Below, one piece after another: positions 1-5,781 of a DNA stretch of 7,766 bases. Position 1 is the stretch's first letter, and each line of letters opens with the position of its first letter. The notes under the pieces are model-generated. The model had not been told where the DNA came from. It saw only the letters and a program-made list of their open reading frames with translations, and did no database searches. Source of the stretch: Alphaproteobacteria bacterium (lineage in GTDB: Bacteria > Pseudomonadota > Alphaproteobacteria > JANQSM01); assembly GCA_028284025.1 (NCBI GenBank), contig JANQSM010000145.1, positions 1-7,766 of the forward strand, written 5' to 3'. A program made the position numbers and the translations under genes.

Positions 1-207
1 TTCCATCAAGAAAATACTTACCGGTGCTTTTTGAAGAATTAATTCAAGGGTATCCCGCGCAATACGCGGTGATTTATAAGTGTTTTTTTCTGCAGGTAAT
101 GGAGAAGCTTGCCGTGCAACAGTGTGCACGCCCTTAAAAGAAGATTTACGTCTTTTGGTGTGAATGGTGTCCTTTTGCTTAGGACGTTGTTGATCGCTTT
201 TTAGCAC
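1..207 (-). CDS. N-terminal part of an unrecognised basic protein (cut by window edge)
   Basis: An open frame of 69 codons runs from a GTG at 207-205 to the window edge, so only the N-terminus is visible. The start is constrained: the codon immediately upstream (210-208) is an in-frame TAG, and an AGG lies five bases before the GTG. The first 30 residues are rich in lysine and arginine (for example KRRKSSFKG at about 19-27), then a low-complexity stretch leads to SPRIARDTLELILQKAPVS near residues 47-65. That last part looks like the start of a folded domain. There is no signal peptide or membrane segment. A basic, disordered N-terminus would suit a nucleic-acid-binding or RNA-modifying protein, but I do not recognise the family. 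It is divergent from the helicase gene. Confidence 0.55.
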   Translation of the reverse strand, partial: MLKSDQQRPKQKDTIHTKRRKSSFKGVHTVARQASPLPAEKNTYKSPRIARDTLELILQKAPVSIFLME

Positions 208-237
208 CTATACCTACCCTGCATATTTTATAAGGGT

Positions 238-267
238 ATAATATGCAAATTTAAATAATTTTGTAAA
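238..267 (-). promoter_or_regulatory. Candidate sigma70-like promoter for the left-edge gene
   Basis: On the minus strand TTTACA (267-262) and TATTAT (243-238) are separated by 18 bases; each matches the sigma70 consensus at five of six positions. Transcription would start near 231 and give a leader of roughly 25 bases before the GTG at 207. The region is AT-rich, so a chance match is possible. Confidence 0.45.
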
Positions 268-374
268 GCGTAAAGCGGATACGTGGCAATAAAGTTACAT
301 GAGGTTTGGGGGTGGTGCTTGTGGGTAAGCTGCGCTTGCAAAAGCAGTGATTAGATAGGATAAATAAGGCACTT

Positions 375-1658
375 ATGGGATTTCAAGAACTTGGACTTAA
401 TGACAAAGTATTAAGAAGCATTGCCGAAGCGGGGTATGAAGAACCTACACCAATTCAGAAGCAAGCAATTCCTTATGTTCTGAAAGGACGGGATGTAGTT
501 GCTTGCGCCCAGACAGGGACCGGAAAAACGGCTTCTTTTACCTTACCGATGATTGATATTCTTTCCCGAGGGCGGGCAAGAGCACGTATGCCGCGTTCAT
601 TAGTCCTTTCCCCGACTCGTGAATTGGCAACTCAAATAGCTGAAGACTTCAAGATATATGGAAAGCATTGCAAGTTATCTATGGCCCTATTGATTGGTGG
701 GGTTTCCTATGCTGAACAGGATGCGAAACTCTCAAAAGGAGTGGATGTACTTATTGCGACGCCTGGTCGCTTACTGGATCATTTCCAGCTTGGAAAGCTT
801 TTATTATCAGGAATTGATGTATTTGTGATCGATGAGGCAGATCGCATGCTAGATATGGGCTTTATTCCGGATATTGAACGCATTGCTAAATTGTTGACTA
901 AGAAACACCAAACTTTGCTGTTCTCTGCCACCATGCCTGTTCCTGTTCGTAAGCTTGCTGAAAAATTCTTGAAGAATCCTGAACATATCACCATTACACC
1001 AGCTCAAAAAACAGGTAAAAATATTGAGCAATATATTGTTGAAATCTCTAAAAACCCCAAAGCTCGCCAGGATGCTTTACTCAAAATTTTGAAGGATGAG
1101 AACCCGAAAAATGCGATTGTTTTTTGTAATCGTAAGCGGGACATAGCAAATGTGACAAAAGCCTTGAAAAATGCAGGCTATTTTGCAGAGGAATTGCATG
1201 GAGATATGGACCAGCGTATGCGTCAAGCAACCTATGATCGCTTCAAAGATAATCAAATCCGTGTATTGGTTGCGAGTGATGTTGCAGCTCGCGGGCTAGA
1301 TGTCGATGCCTTGTCCCATGTAATCAATTATGATGTTCCTATGAATGAAGATGATTATATTCACCGCATTGGCCGAACAGGGAGAGCAGGACTTTCCGGC
1401 CGGGCATTTACTTTGGCTTCCCCATTAGACACAAAGGCCCTTCAGGTTATTAAGCAGCATGTTGAACAGGATATCCAGATTTATAAGCCAACAAGTGGGA
1501 AAATATCAGCTTCTCAAGAGAGAAAAGCACCAAAAAGCCATAAAACTCCACCAAAGGTGTCAAAATCGCAAAATTCAGAAAATTCTGGTGTTAAAGGTTT
1601 CGGAGAAGACGTGCCAAGTTTTTTTGAATCCACGGTTTTGGATAAAAAATCCGGTTAA
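375..1658 (+). CDS. rhlE: DEAD-box ATP-dependent RNA helicase, RhlE type
   Basis: This is a cytoplasmic RNA-dependent ATPase that unwinds short RNA duplexes; RhlE-type enzymes act in ribosome assembly and mRNA turnover. All core motifs are present in order: Q motif around GYEEPTPIQ (20-28), motif I AQTGTGKT (45-52), PTRELA (80-85), TPGR (129-132), DEAD (153-156), SAT (184-186), IVFCNRK (248-254), ARGLDV (305-310) and HRIGRTGR (330-337). The N-terminus and core resemble E. coli RhlE closely. The tail from about residue 374 is a lysine/serine-rich linker ending in GFGEDVPSFF, similar to the short C-terminal motif of many alphaproteobacterial relatives. The ATG at 375 follows AAGG at 366-369. 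The gene looks monocistronic and intact at 427 residues. The exact paralogue (RhlE rather than another DEAD protein) is inferred from similarity I recall, not from a tree. Confidence 0.93.
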   Translation: MGFQELGLNDKVLRSIAEAGYEEPTPIQKQAIPYVLKGRDVVACAQTGTGKTASFTLPMIDILSRGRARARMPRSLVLSPTRELATQIAEDFKIYGKHCKLSMALLIGGVSYAEQDAKLSKGVDVLIATPGRLLDHFQLGKLLLSGIDVFVIDEADRMLDMGFIPDIERIAKLLTKKHQTLLFSATMPVPVRKLAEKFLKNPEHITITPAQKTGKNIEQYIVEISKNPKARQDALLKILKDENPKNAIVFCNRKRDIANVTKALKNAGYFAEELHGDMDQRMRQATYDRFKDNQIRVLVASDVAARGLDVDALSHVINYDVPMNEDDYIHRIGRTGRAGLSGRAFTLASPLDTKALQVIKQHVEQDIQIYKPTSGKISASQERKAPKSHKTPPKVSKSQNSENSGVKGFGEDVPSFFESTVLDKKSG

Positions 1659-1688
1659 GAAGAATATTAACGAATTGGTAACGGGTTT

Positions 1689-1765
1689 TGGGTACAACTG
1701 GGTACTACCGTATTGATTTAGATATATTGTAATTATTTTTTAATTTTTGTGATCAAAAAATAATT
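1689..1765. repeat. AT-rich spacer with short direct and inverted repeats
   Basis: Downstream of the helicase, TGGGTAC occurs at 1689-1695 and again at 1699-1705, exactly ten bases apart. Further on, AATTATTTTTT (1731-1741) and AAAAAATAATT (1755-1765) form a perfect 11-base inverted repeat around a 13-base loop. It could be a weak bidirectional transcription end, but the stem has no G or C and no separate T-run follows it, so I do not call it a terminator. There is no gene in 1659-1848. Confidence 0.35.
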
Positions 1766-1771
1766 TTAAAC

Positions 1772-1800
1772 TTGAGATTGACCGAAATATTATTTATGAT
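1772..1800 (+). promoter_or_regulatory. Sigma70-like promoter for the 116/48-residue gene pair
   Basis: TTGAGA (1772-1777) and TATGAT (1795-1800) are separated by the ideal 17 bases, and each matches consensus at five of six positions. Initiation would fall near 1807, leaving a leader of about 40 bases before the ATG at 1849. A short inverted repeat, GTTAAT (1804-1809) and ATTAAC (1825-1830), spans the predicted start and early leader and could be an operator, though six bases per arm is weak evidence. Confidence 0.6.
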
Positions 1801-1848
1801 TGGGTTAATGTTCGCAATATGTTGATTAACTAACGAGGCGGGTGAAGA

Positions 1849-2199
1849 ATGAATTTTAATACAGCACAAAATCAACCTCAAGCGGGAAGCTCTTCTGAGG
1901 CATTACGTTTTAGCCTATCTGTAAATGAAGCAATTCGCATTCAAGACCCTAAAGTAATTGGCTATAAAGAGCTGAATGAGATTTTTAAGGTTATTGAAGC
2001 GACCCCGGTTAAAGACTTGATCAAAATCCGTGAAAAAACTTATGATGTTTTAGATCGTATGGATGAGATCTTGCTGGAAGGTGGCAAAGTGTCTCCTGAC
2101 CAGGCAGATGAAATTATTCGCGGTATTGCGGTGTTGGAAGAAATTATCATTAAGAAAATCAGAGCTATGAAACCGTCTGAACGGCAACAGGAAATATAG
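1849..2199 (+). CDS. Conserved-looking hypothetical protein, 116 residues
   Basis: I do not recognise this family. The first 20 or so residues are polar and probably disordered (Asn, Gln, Ser-rich); the rest alternates charged and hydrophobic residues with helix-forming periodicity, suggesting three or four amphipathic helices. The stretch from about 66 to 105 is the most regular. There are no cysteines, no signal peptide and no membrane segment, so it should be a small soluble cytoplasmic protein that may act through protein-protein contacts. The start is supported by GAGG at 1835-1838 and a good upstream promoter. Its stop is 21 bases before the 48-residue gene, and a strong terminator follows that gene, so the two form a compact transcription unit. 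No function is assigned. Confidence 0.75.
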   Translation: MNFNTAQNQPQAGSSSEALRFSLSVNEAIRIQDPKVIGYKELNEIFKVIEATPVKDLIKIREKTYDVLDRMDEILLEGGKVSPDQADEIIRGIAVLEEIIIKKIRAMKPSERQQEI

Positions 2200-2220
2200 G
2201 ATAGGAAAAGGAGAATAACA

Positions 2221-2367
2221 ATGACATATGAGCAATATTTACAAGCTGCACAGGGGCGAGAATATATAGGAACAGTCGTTTATGAACGTTTTGGGGGTCA
2301 TGAAAAGTCTGCTGTAACCCGTGCTCGTGGTGTAGATCCACGTATGGCGGCACAACGCACACGTTAA
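2221..2367 (+). CDS. Small protein, 48 residues, unknown function
   Basis: A 48-codon frame starts at an ATG preceded by AGGAG (2209-2213) at the ideal seven-base spacing, the strongest ribosome binding site on the plus strand of this window. It ends at TAA (2365-2367), 24 bases before the terminator hairpin. The N-terminal half (MTYEQYLQAAQGREYIGTVV) has aromatic and hydrophobic residues. The C-terminal half is basic and Gly/Arg-rich, ending in GVDPRMAAQRTR. There is no membrane segment. Position, spacing and the terminator make it the second gene of a unit with the 116-residue protein. I do not recognise it. The basic tail could bind nucleic acid or a partner, but that is only a guess. Confidence 0.65.
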   Translation: MTYEQYLQAAQGREYIGTVVYERFGGHEKSAVTRARGVDPRMAAQRTR

Positions 2368-2391
2368 TTCATACACAATATTTTTTATTGT

Positions 2392-2420
2392 AAGGGGCTT
2401 GGAGACAAGCCCCTTTTCTT
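2392..2420 (+). terminator. Rho-independent terminator after the small-protein gene
   Basis: AAGGGGCTTG (2392-2401) and CAAGCCCCTT (2406-2415) make a perfect ten-base GC-containing stem closed by a GAGA tetraloop (GNRA type). The 3' arm runs into TTTTCTT. It separates the 116/48-residue unit from the phosphotransferase operon. Confidence 0.9.
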
Positions 2421-2432
2421 ATGAGCAGATCT

Positions 2433-2460
2433 TTGCTATAACCTCATTTGAAAATATAAA
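2433..2460 (+). promoter_or_regulatory. Candidate promoter for the phosphotransferase operon
   Basis: TTGCTA (2433-2438) and TATAAA (2455-2460) are 16 bases apart, matching sigma70 consensus at four and five of six positions. It lies just past the terminator and would give a leader of about 50 bases before the TTG start at 2516. The operon needs its own promoter here because of that terminator, but this exact pair is only a fair match. Confidence 0.4.
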
Positions 2461-2515
2461 CCCGTGACGGATAGCAGGAAGTTCCTATATATTTCAACAA
2501 TGTTGAGTTTTTCCC

Positions 2516-3646
2516 TTGGATCAGAATTTACAGACACAAATTGCTGAATTTATTGCACGTTCAGCTGGTGCAAGCACGGATGTAGAAGTACAGAATGTGA
2601 CTTCCATGCGCATTGGCGAATCCAAACAGAATTGGCTGTTTGAGTTAGAGCTTTCGGGCGGTAAGTATGATGGAAAGCAGCGCTTTGTCGTGCGGATGCA
2701 AGCTGAATCCCCTTTACAATATACACATACTTGCCTGAATGAATTTAATCTTTTGAACGTGCTGCAAGAAAAAGGCATTCCTGCCCCAGAAGCTCTTTAT
2801 TATACAGAGGATGATCAAATCACGCCTTTGCCATTATTTGTGATGAAGCGGGTGGCGGGCCGGGCTTCCGCTGAACGAGTTGTGGCTGAGTTAGGGGGAT
2901 CTGATGATGGTGACAAATTGGTTGATGGCTTGGCGGCAGTTTTAGCTAAAACCCATAAAATTCGTCCTCCCAATGAAGAATTGGTATTTTTAGGAGCTTC
3001 ACCAGACAGTCCGGCAAAAAGAGCTATAGATAATTGCTATATGTATCTGGATAACCTGATGGAGAATTCAGCAGCAAGCGCGTATCCCGCATTAGAATGG
3101 GGATTACGTTGGCTATCCAATAATTTGCCTCCAAAGGAGGATATTGTGCTATGCCACGGAGATATGCGGATTAGCAATGTCATGGTATTGGATAAAGAAC
3201 TGACCGGAATTCTGGACTGGGAATATGCTGAATGGTCGGACCCTCATGAGGATTTAGCTACATTTATGGCGAAGAATGCCCGCTATGGAGCATATGATCG
3301 TGTGGCGGGGGGCGTTTCAAATAGAGAAGTTTTCCTGGAAGCATATACAAAACATTCTAAACAGAAAGTCGATGAATCAAGGTTACTATTCTGGGAAATT
3401 ATGGCCAACGTGAAAAGAGCGCTGGTGTGTGTGGAGCTTGGGCGCCGTCATATGAGCGGGTTAAGCGTTTCATTAGATTTAGCTTTGATGACCCATACAG
3501 TTGGCCATTGTGAATTGGAAATATTGAGCCTTATTGACAGGGCAGAGCGGGCTTTGGATAAAGAGGAACAACCCAGCGAAAAGAAAGAAAAACAAAGTAA
3601 AAAGAGTAAAAAGGATAAGAAGGGAGTAAAGAAAGCAAGTGCGTAA
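2516..3646 (+). CDS. Phosphotransferase family protein (APH / ACAD10-like kinase fold)
   Basis: This is an aminoglycoside-phosphotransferase-fold enzyme of the group resembling the kinase domain of ACAD10/ACAD11, which is linked in the literature to phosphorylating hydroxylated acyl-CoA or similar metabolites rather than drugs. The catalytic loop HGDMRISN (214-221) supplies the base Asp216, and LDWE (233-236) supplies the metal-binding Asp234. The following SDPHEDLA (241-248) is typical of this subgroup. The N-lobe includes VVRM (58-61). Residues 349-376 form an extra tail with 12 lysines in 28 positions. The start is TTG: an in-frame TGA at 2504-2506 rules out longer forms, no clear Shine-Dalgarno is visible, and the nearest ATG (2500) is in another frame. 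The next in-frame ATG would remove 30 residues that look like family sequence. It overlaps the DUF6285 gene by 8 bases. The true substrate is unknown. Confidence 0.88.
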   Translation: MDQNLQTQIAEFIARSAGASTDVEVQNVTSMRIGESKQNWLFELELSGGKYDGKQRFVVRMQAESPLQYTHTCLNEFNLLNVLQEKGIPAPEALYYTEDDQITPLPLFVMKRVAGRASAERVVAELGGSDDGDKLVDGLAAVLAKTHKIRPPNEELVFLGASPDSPAKRAIDNCYMYLDNLMENSAASAYPALEWGLRWLSNNLPPKEDIVLCHGDMRISNVMVLDKELTGILDWEYAEWSDPHEDLATFMAKNARYGAYDRVAGGVSNREVFLEAYTKHSKQKVDESRLLFWEIMANVKRALVCVELGRRHMSGLSVSLDLALMTHTVGHCELEILSLIDRAERALDKEEQPSEKKEKQSKKSKKDKKGVKKASA

Positions 3647-4061
3647 CAAGCCAACTGGTACAGACTTAATTTTGGTCGCACGCAAAGTATTAGTGGACCA
3701 GATTATCCCTGCATTATCTGAAGATAAACGGGTAACTGCCCGTATGATTGCCAAGGCCATGAATATTGCCAGCCGCGAGATTGAAGCAGGGGATTGGCCA
3801 ATGAAACAGGCACTTGAAAGATTAGCGGCAATTATTGGGAAAGATGCAGAATCAGAGGTAGAATTTGCTGAAAGCACCCCTGGCGCCCTAGAGCGCGTTG
3901 TTGGAGAATTATCAGCTATCGTTGCACGTCGCATTCGCGAAGGAGAGTTTGACCGGGAATCTGAATTGCGCCAACAGGTGCATAGGCATTTATTGGCCGC
4001 CACGTTAGATAAACTGAAAGAAGATGACCCCCGTTATTTGGAAGCAGAGGGGTTCGTTTAA
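3639..4061 (+). CDS. DUF6285 domain protein
   Basis: A 140-residue soluble, mostly helical protein matching DUF6285, a family of undefined function usually encoded beside an ACAD10-like phosphotransferase. Family-like features are the N-terminal PTGTDLILVARKVLVDQIIPAL region (5-26), an arginine-rich helix (about 31-47), RRIREGEFD (98-105 region) and the C-terminal LKEDDPRY (126-133). The GTG start at 3639 lies inside the phosphotransferase gene, overlapping it by 8 bases. An AGGGAG sits at 3621-3626 within the lysine codons of the upstream gene's tail. Starting here places the PT motif where family members have it. Its stop codon overlaps the next ATG by one base. Translation is probably coupled on both sides. 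A role as a partner or regulator of the phosphotransferase is inferred from gene pairing alone. Confidence 0.85.
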   Translation: MRNKPTGTDLILVARKVLVDQIIPALSEDKRVTARMIAKAMNIASREIEAGDWPMKQALERLAAIIGKDAESEVEFAESTPGALERVVGELSAIVARRIREGEFDRESELRQQVHRHLLAATLDKLKEDDPRYLEAEGFV

Positions 4062-4831
4062 TGAAAACTGTTTATATTACGGGAGCCACTGCAGGAATCG
4101 GCATGGCTACGGCCCGTAAATTTGCTGGTGAAGGTTGGCGACTTATTATTACTGGTCGGCGTGCAGATCGCTTGCAACAGCTTGAGGAAGAGTTTTCATC
4201 AAAAGTTCCTGTATTTTCTCTCCAACAGGATATTCGGCGAACGGATGAGGTGATAAAACAGATTCAAGCTCTCCCGGCTGAATTTTCCCAAATTGATGTA
4301 TTGGTTAATAACGCTGGTTTGGCTGCTTCTAAAGGGTGGGTAGATAATATTCCACTGGAAGAACTTTTTGATATGGTTGACACCAACATTAAAGGCTTGC
4401 TTGCTACTACGCGTCATATTATGGCCGGAATGAAGCAACGTAAAGCAGGGCATATTATCAATATTGGGTCAACATCTGGCGCGCATGTTTATCCTGGATC
4501 AGCAGTGTACGCAGGAACAAAAGCTTTCGTGAATCATCTTTCTACTTGTTTGCGACCGGACTTACTGGGCAGCAATGTGCGTGTTACATCTATTGAGCCA
4601 GGTATGGTGGAAACAGAGTTTTCAATTGTGCGTTCAAAAGGAGATCTAGAGACCGCAAAAAAACTTTATGAAGGTATGCGACCCTTAAAGCCTGAAAACG
4701 TTGCTGATGCAGTTTTTTGGGCAGTAATGCAACCTCCCCATGTCAATGTTTCAAAGATTGAGATCTTTCCAACTGATCAGGCGCATGGGGCCTTTAATAT
4801 TTATAGAGATGATCAGGCTAAAAGCGCTTGA
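4061..4831 (+). CDS. ydfG: Short-chain dehydrogenase/reductase, YdfG type (NADP-dependent 3-hydroxy acid dehydrogenase)
   Basis: A 256-residue classical SDR that should oxidise 3-hydroxy acids (serine, allo-threonine, 3-hydroxypropionate or similar) with NADP, or reduce the corresponding semialdehyde. The Rossmann motif TGATAGIG is at 7-14, followed by TGRRADRL (31-38), whose arginines favour NADP. NNAG is at 83-86 and the catalytic tetrad is Asn109, Ser137, Tyr150 and Lys154 (YAGTK). Extended similarity to E. coli YdfG is clear, including HIINIGST, IEPGMV and the HVNV region near the C-terminus. The ATG shares its A with the stop of the DUF6285 gene, so it is the third gene of the operon. 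Its last 19 bases overlap the convergent deacetylase gene. The fold and YdfG resemblance are certain; substrate is inferred from family. Confidence 0.9.
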   Translation: MKTVYITGATAGIGMATARKFAGEGWRLIITGRRADRLQQLEEEFSSKVPVFSLQQDIRRTDEVIKQIQALPAEFSQIDVLVNNAGLAASKGWVDNIPLEELFDMVDTNIKGLLATTRHIMAGMKQRKAGHIINIGSTSGAHVYPGSAVYAGTKAFVNHLSTCLRPDLLGSNVRVTSIEPGMVETEFSIVRSKGDLETAKKLYEGMRPLKPENVADAVFWAVMQPPHVNVSKIEIFPTDQAHGAFNIYRDDQAKSA

Positions 4832-5745
4832 ATGTGGGCCAGTACACCCCCTCTTAGACCAATGAGGTCATAACCACCTTCTAGGGTAGAGATAACACGA
4901 CCCTTACAGTAATCATTGGCAACAAGAACCAACTGTTCAGTCATCCAGCCAAAGTCATCATCTTCTAATTCAATAGAAGCAAGTGGATCTCGTTGATGGG
5001 CATCAAACCCGGCAGAAATAAATAAAAGCTCCGGCTCAAACTTTCTTAAGGCAGGTATCACTTCCTCTTTGAACGCTTTCTTATAATCTGTTCCAGTTGA
5101 GCGTGATGCCATCGGAACATTTAAAATGTGATTTTCTACATTCTCTTGGCGAGTTCCCGACATAGGATAATTCGGGTATTCATGCAGGCTAATAAATAAA
5201 ATGTGTTGATTTTCAGTTATGACATCCTGTGTACCATTCCCGTGGTGCACATCGAAATCAACAATCGCAACTTTATCCATTCCATGCTCCTTAAGTGCAT
5301 GGCAGGCTGCCAGGGCAATATTGCTGAATAGACAAAAGCCCATTGCTCTTGTTTTTGTGGCATGATGCCCTGGTGGTCTGCCTGCACAAAAGGCTCTTTT
5401 AATTTTCCCCTTTACGATTTCATCCACTGCTTGCAGGCATCCTCCGGCAGAATATAAAGCAGCTTCATAAGATTGCGGAGAAACAATTGTGTCAGGATCT
5501 ACTCCGTCATATCCGGTATGTGGGATTATGTTTTTGATATATTCCACATGCTCTTTGGAGTGTCCTCGCAAAAGCTCTTTGAGGGTAATTTTTCTTGGTT
5601 TTACAAAATTAAGCAGGCTTGAAAAGCTACTTTCTCGTAATGCTGGCAGAATCGCGTCCAAACGATCCGTACGTTCCGGATGTCCTGGCCCGGTATCATG
5701 TTCATATGCCAGGGGGTGGGTGTAAACATATAATTTTTCTTTCAT
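4813..5745 (-). CDS. Class II HDAC-like zinc deacetylase (histone deacetylase family / acetylpolyamine amidohydrolase-like)
   Basis: A 310-residue arginase-fold zinc hydrolase that removes acetyl or other acyl groups from amines; bacterial members act on acetyl-lysine or acetylpolyamines. Visible motifs are GPGHPERTDRL (19-29), RPPGHHA (123-129) with the catalytic His pair 127/128, and DFDVHHGNGTQ (163-173) supplying zinc ligands Asp165 and His167. SAGFDAH (244-250) supplies Asp248, and EGGYD (289-293) carries the transition-state Tyr292. The length is normal and no active-site residue is missing. It starts 36 bases after the DapE-like gene, so it is probably cotranscribed, although I see only a poor ribosome binding site. 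In many alphaproteobacteria this gene precedes xseB; here it instead runs convergently into the dehydrogenase gene. Protein or polyamine substrate cannot be told from sequence. Confidence 0.92.
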   Translation of the reverse strand: MKEKLYVYTHPLAYEHDTGPGHPERTDRLDAILPALRESSFSSLLNFVKPRKITLKELLRGHSKEHVEYIKNIIPHTGYDGVDPDTIVSPQSYEAALYSAGGCLQAVDEIVKGKIKRAFCAGRPPGHHATKTRAMGFCLFSNIALAACHALKEHGMDKVAIVDFDVHHGNGTQDVITENQHILFISLHEYPNYPMSGTRQENVENHILNVPMASRSTGTDYKKAFKEEVIPALRKFEPELLFISAGFDAHQRDPLASIELEDDDFGWMTEQLVLVANDYCKGRVISTLEGGYDLIGLRGGVLAHIQALLA

Positions 5746-5781
5746 ACGGACAGTTTGCCTGAACGACTTTAAATGTCAAAA

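Noticed and set aside
299..328. Nine-codon frame upstream of the helicase considered as a leader peptide
   Set aside because: There is no ribosome binding site and no codon bias pointing to attenuation. A frame this short is expected by chance.
1459..1716. An 85-codon plus-strand frame overlapping the end of the helicase
   Set aside because: Most of it is an alternative frame of the helicase tail. It has no ribosome binding site, and the part beyond the helicase stop has no family resemblance.
1731..1765. 11-base inverted repeat considered as the helicase terminator
   Set aside because: The stem contains only A and T and the loop is 13 bases, so stability would be low. It is listed only as a repeat.
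2500..2547. ATG at 2500 considered as evidence of a frameshifted phosphotransferase start
   Set aside because: Its frame stops after 15 codons, while the frame starting at TTG 2516 already gives a family-like N-terminus. A frameshift is not needed.
3479..4003. A 174-codon open frame on the minus strand
   Set aside because: It lies entirely antisense to the phosphotransferase end and the DUF6285 gene, both with clear family motifs. Its Ser/Arg/Ala-rich composition is typical of a shadow frame.
5489..5725. A 78-codon plus-strand frame inside the deacetylase gene
   Set aside because: It is antisense to the highly conserved N-terminal motifs of the deacetylase, with no independent start signals.
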